From Leifsonia sp. 1010 (GTDB lineage Bacteria > Actinomycetota > Actinomycetes > Actinomycetales > Microbacteriaceae), in the NCBI RefSeq assembly GCF_031455295.1, contig NZ_JAVDSL010000001.1, positions 682,001-746,000 on the forward strand: 64,000 nt of DNA, given 5' to 3'. Every line of letters begins with the position of its first letter. Positions within the stretch are counted from its first letter, which is position 1. Under the pieces are notes generated by a model. The model had not been told where the DNA came from. It saw only the letters and a list, made by a program, of their open reading frames with translations, and ran no database searches. The position numbers and the translations under genes are program-made. Shown in pieces: positions 42,294-50,795 of the stretch.

Positions 42294-43913
42294 ATGGACG
42301 AACGAGCCGGCACCCCCGCCCAGCCTTCCGACCTGATCGACGTCGACGCCCTGCGGCGCGCGTACTACGAGCTGAAGCCGGATGTGAGCATCCCGGAACA
42401 GCGCGTGGTGTTCGGCACGTCGGGCCACCGCGGCTCGTCGCTGAACACGGCGTTCAACGAGGACCACATCGCCGCCACCACGCAGGCGATCGTCGAGTAC
42501 CGCAACAGCCAGGGCATCACCGGCCCGCTGTTCCTCGGGGCGGACACGCACCTGCTGAGCGAGTTCGCGACGACCACCGCCCTCGCCGTGCTCGTCGGCA
42601 ACGAGGTCCGCGTGCTGGTCGACGAGTTCGACGACTGGGTGCCGACGCCCGCGCTGTCGCACGCCATCATCCGCTACAACCGCGGCCGCCATGACGACCA
42701 GGCCGACGGCATCGTCGTCACCCCGAGCCACAACCCGCCGTCGGACGGCGGCTTCAAGTACAACCCGCCGCACGGCGGACCGGCCGACACCGACGCGACC
42801 AGCTGGATCGCGAAGCGCGCCAACGAGATCATCGCGAACGGGATGACCGAGGTGCGGATGGCGGAGCCGTCGGGCGTCGAGACCTACGACTTCCGCGGCC
42901 ACTACGTCGACGACCTCGAGAACATCATCGACGTGAAGGCGATCCGCGACAGCGGCATCCGCATCGGCGCCGACCCGCTGGGCGGCGCGAGCGTGAACTA
43001 CTGGCAGGCGATCGCCGAGCGCTACGACCTCGACCTGACCGTCGTGAACCCGGGCGTCGACCCGACATGGAGCTTCATGACGCTCGACTGGGACGGCAAG
43101 ATCCGGATGGACCCGTCCAGCGCGTCCGCGATGGCCTCGGTGGTTGCCCGCCGCGCCGACTTCGACATCCTCACCGGCAACGACGCGGACGCGGACCGGC
43201 ACGGCATCGTCACGCCCGACGGCGGTCTGATGAACCCGAACCACTACCTCGCGGTCGCGATCGACTATCTGTTCCGCACGCGCACGGAGTGGCGGAAGGA
43301 CGCCGCGGTCGGCAAGACCCTGGTCTCGTCGTCGATCATCGACCGGGTGGCGGAGTCGCTGGGCCGGCGGCTGTGGGAGGTTCCGGTCGGGTTCAAGTGG
43401 TTCGTCCCCGGCCTCATCGACGGGACGGTCGGATTCGGCGGCGAGGAGAGCGCGGGCGCCTCCTTCCTCCGCTTCGACGGGACGGCGTGGACGACGGACA
43501 AGGACGGCATCCTGCTGGCCCTCCTCGCGAGCGAGATCCGCGCGGTGACGGGCAAGTCGCCCTCCCAGCTGTACCGGGAGCTGACCGAACGCTTCGGCGA
43601 CCCGGTGTACCAGCGTGTGGATGCTCCCGCCACGCCGGAGCAGAAGGCCGCGCTCTCGAAGCTCGACGGCGACGCCATCGCCGCCACCGAGCTCGCGGGC
43701 AAGCCCATCACCGCGAAGCTGAGCCGCGCGCCGGGCAACGACGCGCCCCTCGGCGGCGTGAAGGTGCAGACGGAGTCGGCGTGGTTCGCCGCGCGTCCCT
43801 CCGGCACCGAGAACGTGTACAAGATCTACGCCGAGTCGTTCGTGGGCGAGGACGACCTGCGCGAGGTGCAGGACGAGGCGAAGCGGATCGTCGGGGACGC
43901 GCTCGGCGCCTGA
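42294..43913 (+). CDS. pgm: Alpha-D-phosphohexomutase, phosphoglucomutase
   Basis: 539 residues from ATG 42294 (MDERAGTPAQ) after GGAAGAG; the longer upstream frame lacks a ribosome site. The N-terminal substrate loop is VVFGTSGHRGSSLNTAFNEDHIAATTQAI, the active-site phosphoserine S145 is in VVTPSHNPPSDGG, the metal loop is NDADADRHG, the sugar-binding loop is GFGGEESAGASF and the C-terminal phosphate-binding part is ARPSGTENVYKIYAESF. It interconverts glucose 1- and 6-phosphate, supplying glycogen and cell-wall precursors. Divergent from pheA. Confidence 0.96.
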   Translation: MDERAGTPAQPSDLIDVDALRRAYYELKPDVSIPEQRVVFGTSGHRGSSLNTAFNEDHIAATTQAIVEYRNSQGITGPLFLGADTHLLSEFATTTALAVLVGNEVRVLVDEFDDWVPTPALSHAIIRYNRGRHDDQADGIVVTPSHNPPSDGGFKYNPPHGGPADTDATSWIAKRANEIIANGMTEVRMAEPSGVETYDFRGHYVDDLENIIDVKAIRDSGIRIGADPLGGASVNYWQAIAERYDLDLTVVNPGVDPTWSFMTLDWDGKIRMDPSSASAMASVVARRADFDILTGNDADADRHGIVTPDGGLMNPNHYLAVAIDYLFRTRTEWRKDAAVGKTLVSSSIIDRVAESLGRRLWEVPVGFKWFVPGLIDGTVGFGGEESAGASFLRFDGTAWTTDKDGILLALLASEIRAVTGKSPSQLYRELTERFGDPVYQRVDAPATPEQKAALSKLDGDAIAATELAGKPITAKLSRAPGNDAPLGGVKVQTESAWFAARPSGTENVYKIYAESFVGEDDLREVQDEAKRIVGDALGA

Positions 43914-43931
43914 CTCAGCGTCGCCCCGCCG

Positions 43932-44723
43932 TCAGCCGGGGTAGGTCTCGCCGCCCGGGAGCCCGAAGAACTCCTCGAGAGTGGTGACGCCCGTGGTGTG
44001 CAGCTGCGTGGAGAGGAGCACTCCGACGTAGCGGAAGTGCCACGGCTCGTACGTGAATCCCGTGACGGCGACCTTGTCGACCGGATAGCGGAGGATGAAT
44101 CCGAAGCGCCAGGCGTTCGCCGCCAGCCAGCGGCCCTGCTCGGTCTCGCCGAAGCAGGCGTCGAGAGAGCAGTGCGCGGGGACGGCACTGATGTCGACGG
44201 CCAGGCCCGTCTGGTGCTCACTGTGCCCCGGGCGCGCGGTGTCCGTGTCGGCGTAGGCCTGACCGTTGCGGGCGACGTCGTCGGCGTACACGCGCGTCTG
44301 CGAGTCGAAGGAGCGATAGGCGCTCTGGATGGAGAGGCTCAGGCCCGCCTCCGACTTCGCCGCCTGGAACATGGCCACGACAGCGGCGGCGGTCTCCTGC
44401 CGCATCGGCTGGTCGTTGAGGTTCGGGACATCCGGATAGATGAGGTCGGCGGGGGCGTAGTCCACCGGGTTCAGGCCGCGCGCCTTGTTGACCACGACCC
44501 AGGGACTGGCCGGGTCGTCGGTCGACTGGGCCGTCTTGTCGAAAGCGACCGGGGTCGGCGTCGGCGGAAGAGTCGGCGTCGGGCGCGGCGGCCGCGGCGA
44601 CGGGGCGGAGCGGTGGGGTGTCGGACGATGCGTCGCGCCGGCCGCGGCGACCGAGCCGGGGACGCATCCCGACAGCACCAGCATCGCCACGAGTGCGCCG
44701 CCGATGACAGCGGCGCGCCTCAT
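43932..44723 (-). CDS. VanY-type D-alanyl-D-alanine carboxypeptidase lipoprotein
   Basis: 263 residues from ATG 44723 (MRRAAVIGGALVAMLVLSGC), which gives an exact lipoprotein signal; the frame is open to 44777 and a start there is possible but has no ribosome site. A Pro/Thr-rich stalk (about 35-60) is followed by the peptidase M15 domain: SAYRSFDSQTRVY, the zinc motif GHSEHQTGLAVDI and the C-terminal YEPWHFRYVG. It trims the terminal D-Ala of peptidoglycan stem peptides outside the cell. Confidence 0.93.
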   Translation of the reverse strand: MRRAAVIGGALVAMLVLSGCVPGSVAAAGATHRPTPHRSAPSPRPPRPTPTLPPTPTPVAFDKTAQSTDDPASPWVVVNKARGLNPVDYAPADLIYPDVPNLNDQPMRQETAAAVVAMFQAAKSEAGLSLSIQSAYRSFDSQTRVYADDVARNGQAYADTDTARPGHSEHQTGLAVDISAVPAHCSLDACFGETEQGRWLAANAWRFGFILRYPVDKVAVTGFTYEPWHFRYVGVLLSTQLHTTGVTTLEEFFGLPGGETYPG

Positions 44724-44819
44724 CCCCACCCGCCGTTCGCGGGCACCCCCCAGAGTCACGCGATGAGCATAGCTCACGCGCGTGACGCGGCCCGGCGGGT
44801 GTGGCCGGAATAGCGATCG

Positions 44820-45767
44820 CTACTTGGAGAGGCTCCAGAAGTGGCCGATGCCACCCGGGTGGTCGACCGTGATGGCCTCGTCGAGGTCGCGGTAGTCGCT
44901 GTCCTCGTTGTGGCCCACCATCTTGATCTTGATCTGGCCGTTCACGTTCTGCACGGCGGAGACGATCTGCACGTGGTCGAGCGAGTTGTTGTCGTTCCAG
45001 TCGAACATCACGATGTCGCCGACCTTGATCTTGTCGCGCTGGTCGAACGAGTACTCGGTGAGACCGAGCTTCGCGGCGTTCTCGCGGAAGTAGTTGTCCA
45101 TGGCCGGCACGTATCCCCAGGCCGGGCTCCAGTCGGCCGCGGCGTCATGGTTGTACCAGTCGCCGTTCATCTGCCAGCCGCGGGCGATGAGGGTCTGGCT
45201 GACGAAGTTCGCGCAGTCGCCGCCGACGGGGTTCAGGTCGCCGTACTCGGCGGTGTTGTAGTTCTTCCAGTAGGTGAGCGCGTAGGCGAGCTGCTTGTCG
45301 ACCGGCGTCTGCACCTGGTAGTCGTACGTGGCGGTCGTGGTGGTCACGGGCTTCCCGCTCTTGTCGGTGACCGTGATGGGCACGCTGCCCGCCTGGAAGT
45401 TGGCGGCGGCGGGCACGGTGACGACGACCTTGTCGTCGGTCGCCTGGGTGACGGTGGCCGGCTGGCCACCCACCTGGACCGCGGCGACCTTCTCGAGGTT
45501 GGAGCCGGTCAGGGTGACGGTTCCGCCAGAAACGCTGCCCGCGGCGGGCTGGACCGACGACACGACGGTCGCGGACGGGGATGGCGTGGGCGCGGCGGCC
45601 TGGGCGACGGCCTTGGTCACGGGCGACGGCTCACCGGCGCACGCCGTGAAGACGAGCGCCGCGGAGGCGGCGACAGCGGCTGCGGCGAGGATCCGGCGGG
45701 GACGGCTGAGAGATCTCATAGAACTTTCGAGGCGATTTAAGAGATGGTCGGGGGTCGGCGTTTCCAA
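44820..45767 (-). CDS. Secreted IPT/TIG plus amidase_6 domain protein
   Basis: 315 residues from TTG 45767, chosen because AGGAGG lies 6 nt upstream; ATG 45719 (MRSLSRPRRILAAAAVAASA) would give a tighter lipoprotein signal ending in FTAC. An IPT/TIG beta domain (about 65-150) is followed by a putative amidase domain: GGDCANFVSQTLIARGW (cysteine), GDIVMFDWNDNNSLDHVQIVS (histidine) and MVGHNEDSDYRDL. Amidase_6 proteins are NlpC-like cysteine peptidases or amidases acting on the cell wall. Neighbour of the VanY enzyme, 43 bp away on the same strand. Confidence 0.88.
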   Translation of the reverse strand: METPTPDHLLNRLESSMRSLSRPRRILAAAAVAASAALVFTACAGEPSPVTKAVAQAAAPTPSPSATVVSSVQPAAGSVSGGTVTLTGSNLEKVAAVQVGGQPATVTQATDDKVVVTVPAAANFQAGSVPITVTDKSGKPVTTTTATYDYQVQTPVDKQLAYALTYWKNYNTAEYGDLNPVGGDCANFVSQTLIARGWQMNGDWYNHDAAADWSPAWGYVPAMDNYFRENAAKLGLTEYSFDQRDKIKVGDIVMFDWNDNNSLDHVQIVSAVQNVNGQIKIKMVGHNEDSDYRDLDEAITVDHPGGIGHFWSLSK

Positions 45768-46038
45768 CGTACGCCTCCTATATATGCGTGACCTGGATGG
45801 GGGTCACCGGCGTTCGTTTTCCGCCACAGGGATGGCGCGGTTTCCTGCGGATGGCAACGTTGCGTCCGCCTCGTGTTCGCCGCTGGCGAACGGAGCCGCG
45901 CGGCACGTCCCGCGTGCGTTGTGAGCATCGAGGCAGCGGGTGTAACTTTGCAGTCTCCGCAAAATTCTCTTTGCCCCACACCGGTGTGACGTCCCGCGTG
46001 CCGGGCGTCCCCACACCCGACTCTCGACCCGGAGACAG

Positions 46039-48105
46039 ATGTCCAGTCAGACCAGCGCGGCGACAGCCGCCCCCAAACCGATCATGTCGCATCGCGAGAT
46101 CCTTCTCGTGATCTTCGGCCTCATGGCCGGCATGTTCCTCTCCGCCCTCGACCAGACGATCGTCGGTACGGCGATCCGCACCATCGGCGACGACCTGCAC
46201 GGACTCAGCGAGCAGGCGTGGGTCACCACCGGCTACCTGATCGTGTCGACGATCTCCACCCCGATCTACGGCAAGCTCTCCGACATCTTCGGCCGCCGGC
46301 CGCTGTTCGTGATCGCCATCGTGATCTTCATCATCGGATCGATCCTCGCGTCGTTCTCGACGTCGATGGTCGAGCTCGCGGCCTTCCGTGCCATCCAGGG
46401 CCTCGGCGCCGGTGGCCTCATGTCGATGCCGCTCGCGATCATGGGCGACATGCTCGCTCCGCGGGAGCGGGCGAAGTACCAGGGCTACTTCCTCGCCGTC
46501 TTCGGCATCTCCAGCCTCATCGGCCCGCTGATCGGCGGACTCTTCGCCGGCGCGGACCAGATCCTCTGGATCACCGGATGGCGCTGGGTCTTCCTCATCA
46601 ACGTGCCGATCGGCCTCGCCGCACTGGCGATGGTGCTGCGCTTCCTGCACCTGCCCAAGCGGGAACGCGGGTCCGCCCGCATCGACTGGTGGGGTGCGGC
46701 CGGCGTGATCGTCGCGCTCGTCCCGCTGCTGCTGGTGGCCGAGCAGGGCCGCACGTGGGGTTGGGACAGCCCGGCCTCCATCGCCTGCTACGTGATCGGC
46801 GTCATCGGCGTCATCGCCTTCATCCTCATCGAGATCGCGATGAAGGACGACGCGCTCATCCCGATCAAGCTGTTCCGCTCGAGCACCTTCTCGATGGCGA
46901 CCATCATCGGCGTCTTCGTGGGCTTCGGGATGTTCGGCGCCATGCTGACCCTGCCGCTGTACCTCCAGCTGGTGCTCGGCTCGACTCCGACGGAGTCCGG
47001 TCTGCAGCTGCTGCCGATGATCCTCGGCCTGATGGTGTCGTCGATCGTCTCCGGCCAGATCATCGCGCGCACCGGCCGCTACCGGCAGTTCCCGATCATC
47101 GGCACCGCGATGCTCGCCGGCGGGTTCTTCTACCTGACCTTCATCAAGGCGGACGACTCGTACTGGTTCATCGCGGGCGCCATGCTGCTGATCGGCCTGG
47201 GCCTCGGCCAGCTGATGCAGACGCTGACCATCGCCAGCCAGAACTCGGTCGGCCTGCGGGACATGGGTGTCGCGACCAGCGCATCCACGTTCTTCCGGCA
47301 GATCGGTGGAACGCTCGGCACGGCCGTTCTGCTGTCACTGCTGTTCACGGTGTTCCCGACGAACATCAAGACGGCCCTGACCGACACCCCGACGCTGACC
47401 AGCGCCCTGGATGCCGCGCTCACCCCCTCGGTCGCCAGCGCGCCCGAGAACAAGCAGATCATGGACCAGATCTACAACAAGATCGTCGACCCGATCGAGA
47501 AGCAGGCGCAGGCCCAGGCGCACCAGGCCGGCGTCCAGCAGGCGGTCGCCCAGGGCGTGCCGCAGGCCGTCGCCGAGCAGCAGGTGCCGGCCGAGCCGAT
47601 CGACTTCTCGAACGCCGATCAGCGCAACCAGGTCGTCGACGCCGTCGTGCCGACGGTCGCCGACAAGCTCAAGACGACGAACAGCGGCTCGAGCAGCGCT
47701 GACGTCAACGACACGTCGTTCTTGAACGACGCCGATCCGCGCCTTGCTAAGCCGTTCCTCGTGGCCTTCAACGCGTCGGCGGTGACGGTCTACTGGGTCG
47801 CGATGATCGTGGTGCTGATCGCCTTCGTGCTGTCGCTGTTCTTCAAGACCCCGCCGCTGCGCGCGAAGTCGGCTCTTCAGGAGGCGGCGGACGACGCGGC
47901 CGATGCGGCGGACGCGCAGGCAGAGAAGGATCGGGCGCTCACCCCGGCGGGCGTGCTCGCCTCCGCGGCCGAGGACGACGACGCCGAGCAGTACGACACC
48001 GGCATCATCGCCAATCGCGCCGCTGCCGAATTCGGTGCGCTGATCGAGCCGGGCGCGGACACCGCATCGACTCGGGCGCAGCGCCCGCGGCCCGCGGTCG
48101 ACTAG
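46039..48105 (+). CDS. MFS efflux transporter, DHA2/EmrB type
   Basis: 688 residues. Fourteen transmembrane helices; motif A is GKLSDIFGRRPLFV, motif C is GPLIGGLFAG, and the start of helix 1 has GMFLSALDQTIVGTAIRTI. Two features exceed the usual length of about 500: a hydrophilic loop of about 130 residues between the last two helices (about 440-575, rich in Ala, Gln and Asp) and an acidic cytoplasmic tail of about 90 residues. It exports drugs or lipophilic ions by proton antiport. No dedicated regulator is adjacent; a 13-bp direct repeat lies upstream. Confidence 0.93.
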   Translation: MSSQTSAATAAPKPIMSHREILLVIFGLMAGMFLSALDQTIVGTAIRTIGDDLHGLSEQAWVTTGYLIVSTISTPIYGKLSDIFGRRPLFVIAIVIFIIGSILASFSTSMVELAAFRAIQGLGAGGLMSMPLAIMGDMLAPRERAKYQGYFLAVFGISSLIGPLIGGLFAGADQILWITGWRWVFLINVPIGLAALAMVLRFLHLPKRERGSARIDWWGAAGVIVALVPLLLVAEQGRTWGWDSPASIACYVIGVIGVIAFILIEIAMKDDALIPIKLFRSSTFSMATIIGVFVGFGMFGAMLTLPLYLQLVLGSTPTESGLQLLPMILGLMVSSIVSGQIIARTGRYRQFPIIGTAMLAGGFFYLTFIKADDSYWFIAGAMLLIGLGLGQLMQTLTIASQNSVGLRDMGVATSASTFFRQIGGTLGTAVLLSLLFTVFPTNIKTALTDTPTLTSALDAALTPSVASAPENKQIMDQIYNKIVDPIEKQAQAQAHQAGVQQAVAQGVPQAVAEQQVPAEPIDFSNADQRNQVVDAVVPTVADKLKTTNSGSSSADVNDTSFLNDADPRLAKPFLVAFNASAVTVYWVAMIVVLIAFVLSLFFKTPPLRAKSALQEAADDAADAADAQAEKDRALTPAGVLASAAEDDDAEQYDTGIIANRAAAEFGALIEPGADTASTRAQRPRPAVD

Positions 48106-48118
48106 CGCGACCTCACGG

Positions 48119-48152
48119 AACGGCCGTCACCCCTCGGGGGTGGCGGCCGTTT
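48119..48152 (+). terminator. Intrinsic terminator after the MFS gene
   Basis: AACGGCCGTCACCCC (48119-48133) pairs with GGGGTGGCGGCCGTT (48137-48151), with one G-U wobble and a TCG loop, and is followed by TT. It begins 14 bp after the MFS stop. Confidence 0.88.
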
Positions 48153-48197
48153 CGCATGTCCCGGAAAGACGCGGATGAGAGCGCGACCACACAGGAC

Positions 48198-48227
48198 TTG
48201 ACAACCTCTGCCCAACCGTTCTAGATT
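48198..48227 (+). promoter_or_regulatory. Sigma-70 type promoter of the cellobiose-type operon
   Basis: TTGACA (48198-48203) and TAGATT (48222-48227) are separated by 18 nt, placing transcription start near 48234. The two repressor sites begin only a few bases downstream. Confidence 0.75.
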
Positions 48228-48240
48228 CACCTGCAACGCG

Positions 48241-48279
48241 TGAGAGCGCTCTCACGCCTTCGCAATGAGAGCGCTCTCA
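48241..48279 (+). promoter_or_regulatory. Two LacI-family operators
   Basis: The perfect palindrome TGAGAGCGCTCTCA occurs at 48241-48254 and 48266-48279, 25 bp centre to centre. It differs by one base per half from the CebR/CelR operator TGGGAGCGCTCCCA known from Streptomyces and Thermobifida. The binding protein is presumably the LacI-type regulator encoded at 53176. Confidence 0.9.
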
Positions 48280-48324
48280 GCGCGCACCAGGCGCACACAA
48301 GACACACGCACAAAGGAGTGAACC

Positions 48325-49647
48325 GTGAAGCTTTCACGACGCACCAGGATCGCCGCGGCCGTCGCCGGCGCAGCATCCTTCGCCCTCATCGCAGCCGGAT
48401 GCTCATCGAGCGGAGGCAGCGGATCGAGCTCGGACCCCGTCACGCTGACCGTCACCACGTTCGGCACGATGGGTTTCGACAAGCTCTACTCGCAGTACGA
48501 GAAGGAGCACCCGAACGTCAAGATCAAGGCCACCAACATCGACACCGGTGACAACGCGCTCACCGACTGGCAGACCAAGCAGGCGGCCGGAAGCGGCCTC
48601 CCCGACGTCCAGGCCGTCGAAGAGGGCTGGCTCAGCAAGGTCATGCAGGTCTCCGACCAGTTCAACGACCTGAAGGACTACGGCGCGAACGACATCAAGG
48701 ACCGCTGGGTCGACTGGAAGCTGAAGCAGGCCACCGACAAGAGCGGCCGGATCATCGGCTACGGCACAGACATCGGACCGGAGGGCCTCTGCTACAACGG
48801 CAAGCTCTTCGCCGCGGCCGGCCTCCCCAGCGACCGCGAGTCCGTCGCCAAGCTCTTCGGCGGCGACAACGCCACCTGGGACGACTTCTTCAAGGTCGGC
48901 GAGCAGTACCACGCCGCCACCGGCAAGCCCTGGTACGACCAGTCCGGCTTCATCTGGAACGCCATGGTGAACCAGCAGGAGGAGGGCTACTACACCAAGG
49001 ACGGCAAGCTCAACATCGAGGACAACAGCGACCTCAAGGCGCTGTGGTCGAAGCTCGCGGCCGGCGCCGCTGCCGGACTGTCCTCCAACCAGACCCAGTG
49101 GGACTGGGGCAAGGGCAAGGCCTTCACCGACGGCTCCTTCGCCACGTTCGTCTGCCCCGGCTGGATGCTGGGCGTCGTGCAGGGCCAGGTCAAGGCCGGC
49201 GGCGGGGATGCCACCAGCGGGTGGGACTTCGCCAACGTGTTCCCGGGCGGCGCGGCCAACTGGGGCGGATCGTTCCTGACCGTCCCGAAGCAGTCGAAGC
49301 ACCCGAAGGAGGCCGCGGCCCTCGCTGCCTGGCTGACCACCGCCAAGTCGCAGGTCCAGACCTTCCAGGCCGCGGGCACCTTCCCGTCGGTGACCGCCGC
49401 CCAGACCGACGCGGGTGTCACCGGTGAGAACGACCTGACGAAGTTCTTCAACAACGCGCCCATCGGCCAGATCCTGGGCGAGCGTGCCAAGGGCGTCGTC
49501 GCCCAGTACAAGGGACCGGACGACTCCGTCATCCAGTCGCAGGTCTTCGGGCCGTCCGTCCAGGAGCTCGACTCCAAGAAGGCGAACGGCGACCAGGCGT
49601 GGAGCAACGCCATGAAGTTGCTCAACCAGCTGGTCGTCAACAAGTAA
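48325..49647 (+). CDS. ABC sugar-binding lipoprotein (cellobiose/beta-glucoside type)
   Basis: 440 residues from GTG 48325, with AAAGGAG upstream. The signal peptide ends in the lipobox LIAAGC. Solute-binding family 1 features are VTLTVTTFGTMGFDKLYSQY, TDIGPEGLCYNGKLFAAAGLP, and GSFATFVCPGWMLG. Its position at the head of an operon with two permeases and a GH1 glucosidase, under CebR-type operators, suggests cellobiose or another beta-glucoside as ligand. The strong downstream hairpin probably keeps its expression above that of the permeases. Confidence 0.94.
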   Translation: MKLSRRTRIAAAVAGAASFALIAAGCSSSGGSGSSSDPVTLTVTTFGTMGFDKLYSQYEKEHPNVKIKATNIDTGDNALTDWQTKQAAGSGLPDVQAVEEGWLSKVMQVSDQFNDLKDYGANDIKDRWVDWKLKQATDKSGRIIGYGTDIGPEGLCYNGKLFAAAGLPSDRESVAKLFGGDNATWDDFFKVGEQYHAATGKPWYDQSGFIWNAMVNQQEEGYYTKDGKLNIEDNSDLKALWSKLAAGAAAGLSSNQTQWDWGKGKAFTDGSFATFVCPGWMLGVVQGQVKAGGGDATSGWDFANVFPGGAANWGGSFLTVPKQSKHPKEAAALAAWLTTAKSQVQTFQAAGTFPSVTAAQTDAGVTGENDLTKFFNNAPIGQILGERAKGVVAQYKGPDDSVIQSQVFGPSVQELDSKKANGDQAWSNAMKLLNQLVVNK

Positions 49648-49662
49648 CCCGAAACCGCACAA

Positions 49663-49695
49663 GGGCCCCCGCCGTCGCAACAGCGGCGGGGGCCC
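49663..49695 (+). terminator. Hairpin between binding-protein and permease genes
   Basis: GGGCCCCCGCCG (49663-49674) pairs perfectly with CGGCGGGGGCCC (49684-49695) around a 9-nt loop. It has no U-tract and lies within the operon, so it likely acts as a partial terminator or a 3'-end stabiliser that raises binding-protein mRNA relative to the permeases. Confidence 0.75.
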
Positions 49696-49715
49696 GCTCC
49701 ACGGGGAGAACCGCC

Positions 49716-50795
49716 ATGACCACCACCGCACCCACCGCCCGGGACGACGCCGCAGGCGCCGCCCCCGCCGCATCGCCGCGGCGCGGCCGCGCACCGCGCG
49801 CCGACCTCAGCTTCCGACAGCGCCTCAACCGCTTCGACGTCAAGGCGTCGCCCTACTTCTACATCGCGCCCTTCTTCATCCTCTTCGGGCTGGTCGGGCT
49901 CTTCCCGCTCGTCTACACGTTCGTCGTCTCGCTCAACAACTGGAACCTGCTCACCGGGCCCGGCGAGTGGGTCGGCTTTAAGAACTACGCAGCGGAGCTC
50001 AGCGACCCGTTCTTCTGGAACTCGCTGTTCAACACGATCAGCATCTTCCTGCTCTCCGCCATCCCGCAGCTGGTCGCCGCCGTGTTCATCGCCGCGATCC
50101 TCGACCAGAACATCCGCGCCAAGACCTTCTGGCGGATGAGCGTCTTGCTCCCCTACGTCGTCACCCCGGTCGCGGTGACCCTCATCTTCTCGAGCGCGTT
50201 CGACGAGAAGTACGGCCTCATCAACAACATGCTGCAGGCCATCGGCCTCGACCCGGTGATGTGGAAGACCCAGACCTTCCCGTCGCACGTCGCCATCGCC
50301 TCCATGGTGAACTGGCGCTGGACGGGCTACAACGCGCTCATCCTGCTGGCCGCCATGCAGGCGGTCCCCCGCGACATCCACGAGTCGGCCGCCCTCGACG
50401 GCGCCGGATCGTTCCGCCGCTTCTTCTCGATCACGCTGCCGAGCATCCGCCCGACGATGATCTTCGTCATCATCACGGCCACCATCGGCGGCCTGCAGAT
50501 CTTCACGGAGCCGAAGCTGTTCAACCCGTCGAGTGCGGTGCCCGGAGGCCCGCAGCGGCAGTACCAGACCACCGTGCTCTACCTGTGGGATATGGCGTTC
50601 AACCGTCAGAACTTCGGAAAGGCCTCGGCCATCGCGTGGCTGCTGTTCCTCCTGATCGTCGTGTTCGGCGTGCTCAACTTCCTGATCTCGCGCCGCATCG
50701 CCTCGACCGAGAGCCGGCTCGGTAAGAAACGGACCGCGAAACGACTGCAGGCCTCGCGCATCCTGGCCGCAGCGAGCGAGGAGAAGAACCTGTGA
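49716..50795 (+). CDS. ABC sugar transporter permease, MalF type
   Basis: 359 residues from ATG 49716 (MTTTAPTARDDAAGAAPAAS) after GGGGAG. The N-terminus is Ala/Arg-rich, and six to seven helices begin near residue 46 (YFYIAPFFILFGLVGLFPLVYTF). The EAA loop is IHESAALDGAGSFRRFFSITLPSIRP. Partner of the next gene, with which it overlaps (GTGA at 50792-50795). No ATPase is encoded nearby, implying a shared MsiK-like ATPase. Confidence 0.94.
   Translation: MTTTAPTARDDAAGAAPAASPRRGRAPRADLSFRQRLNRFDVKASPYFYIAPFFILFGLVGLFPLVYTFVVSLNNWNLLTGPGEWVGFKNYAAELSDPFFWNSLFNTISIFLLSAIPQLVAAVFIAAILDQNIRAKTFWRMSVLLPYVVTPVAVTLIFSSAFDEKYGLINNMLQAIGLDPVMWKTQTFPSHVAIASMVNWRWTGYNALILLAAMQAVPRDIHESAALDGAGSFRRFFSITLPSIRPTMIFVIITATIGGLQIFTEPKLFNPSSAVPGGPQRQYQTTVLYLWDMAFNRQNFGKASAIAWLLFLLIVVFGVLNFLISRRIASTESRLGKKRTAKRLQASRILAAASEEKNL

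Noticed and set aside
45905-46001. 13-bp direct repeat ACGTCCCGCGTGC upstream of the MFS gene (45905-45917 and 45989-46001)
   Set aside because: It may be an operator, but it is G/C-rich and not symmetric, and no regulator lies nearby. It could be a chance or a local duplication, so it is not listed as a feature.
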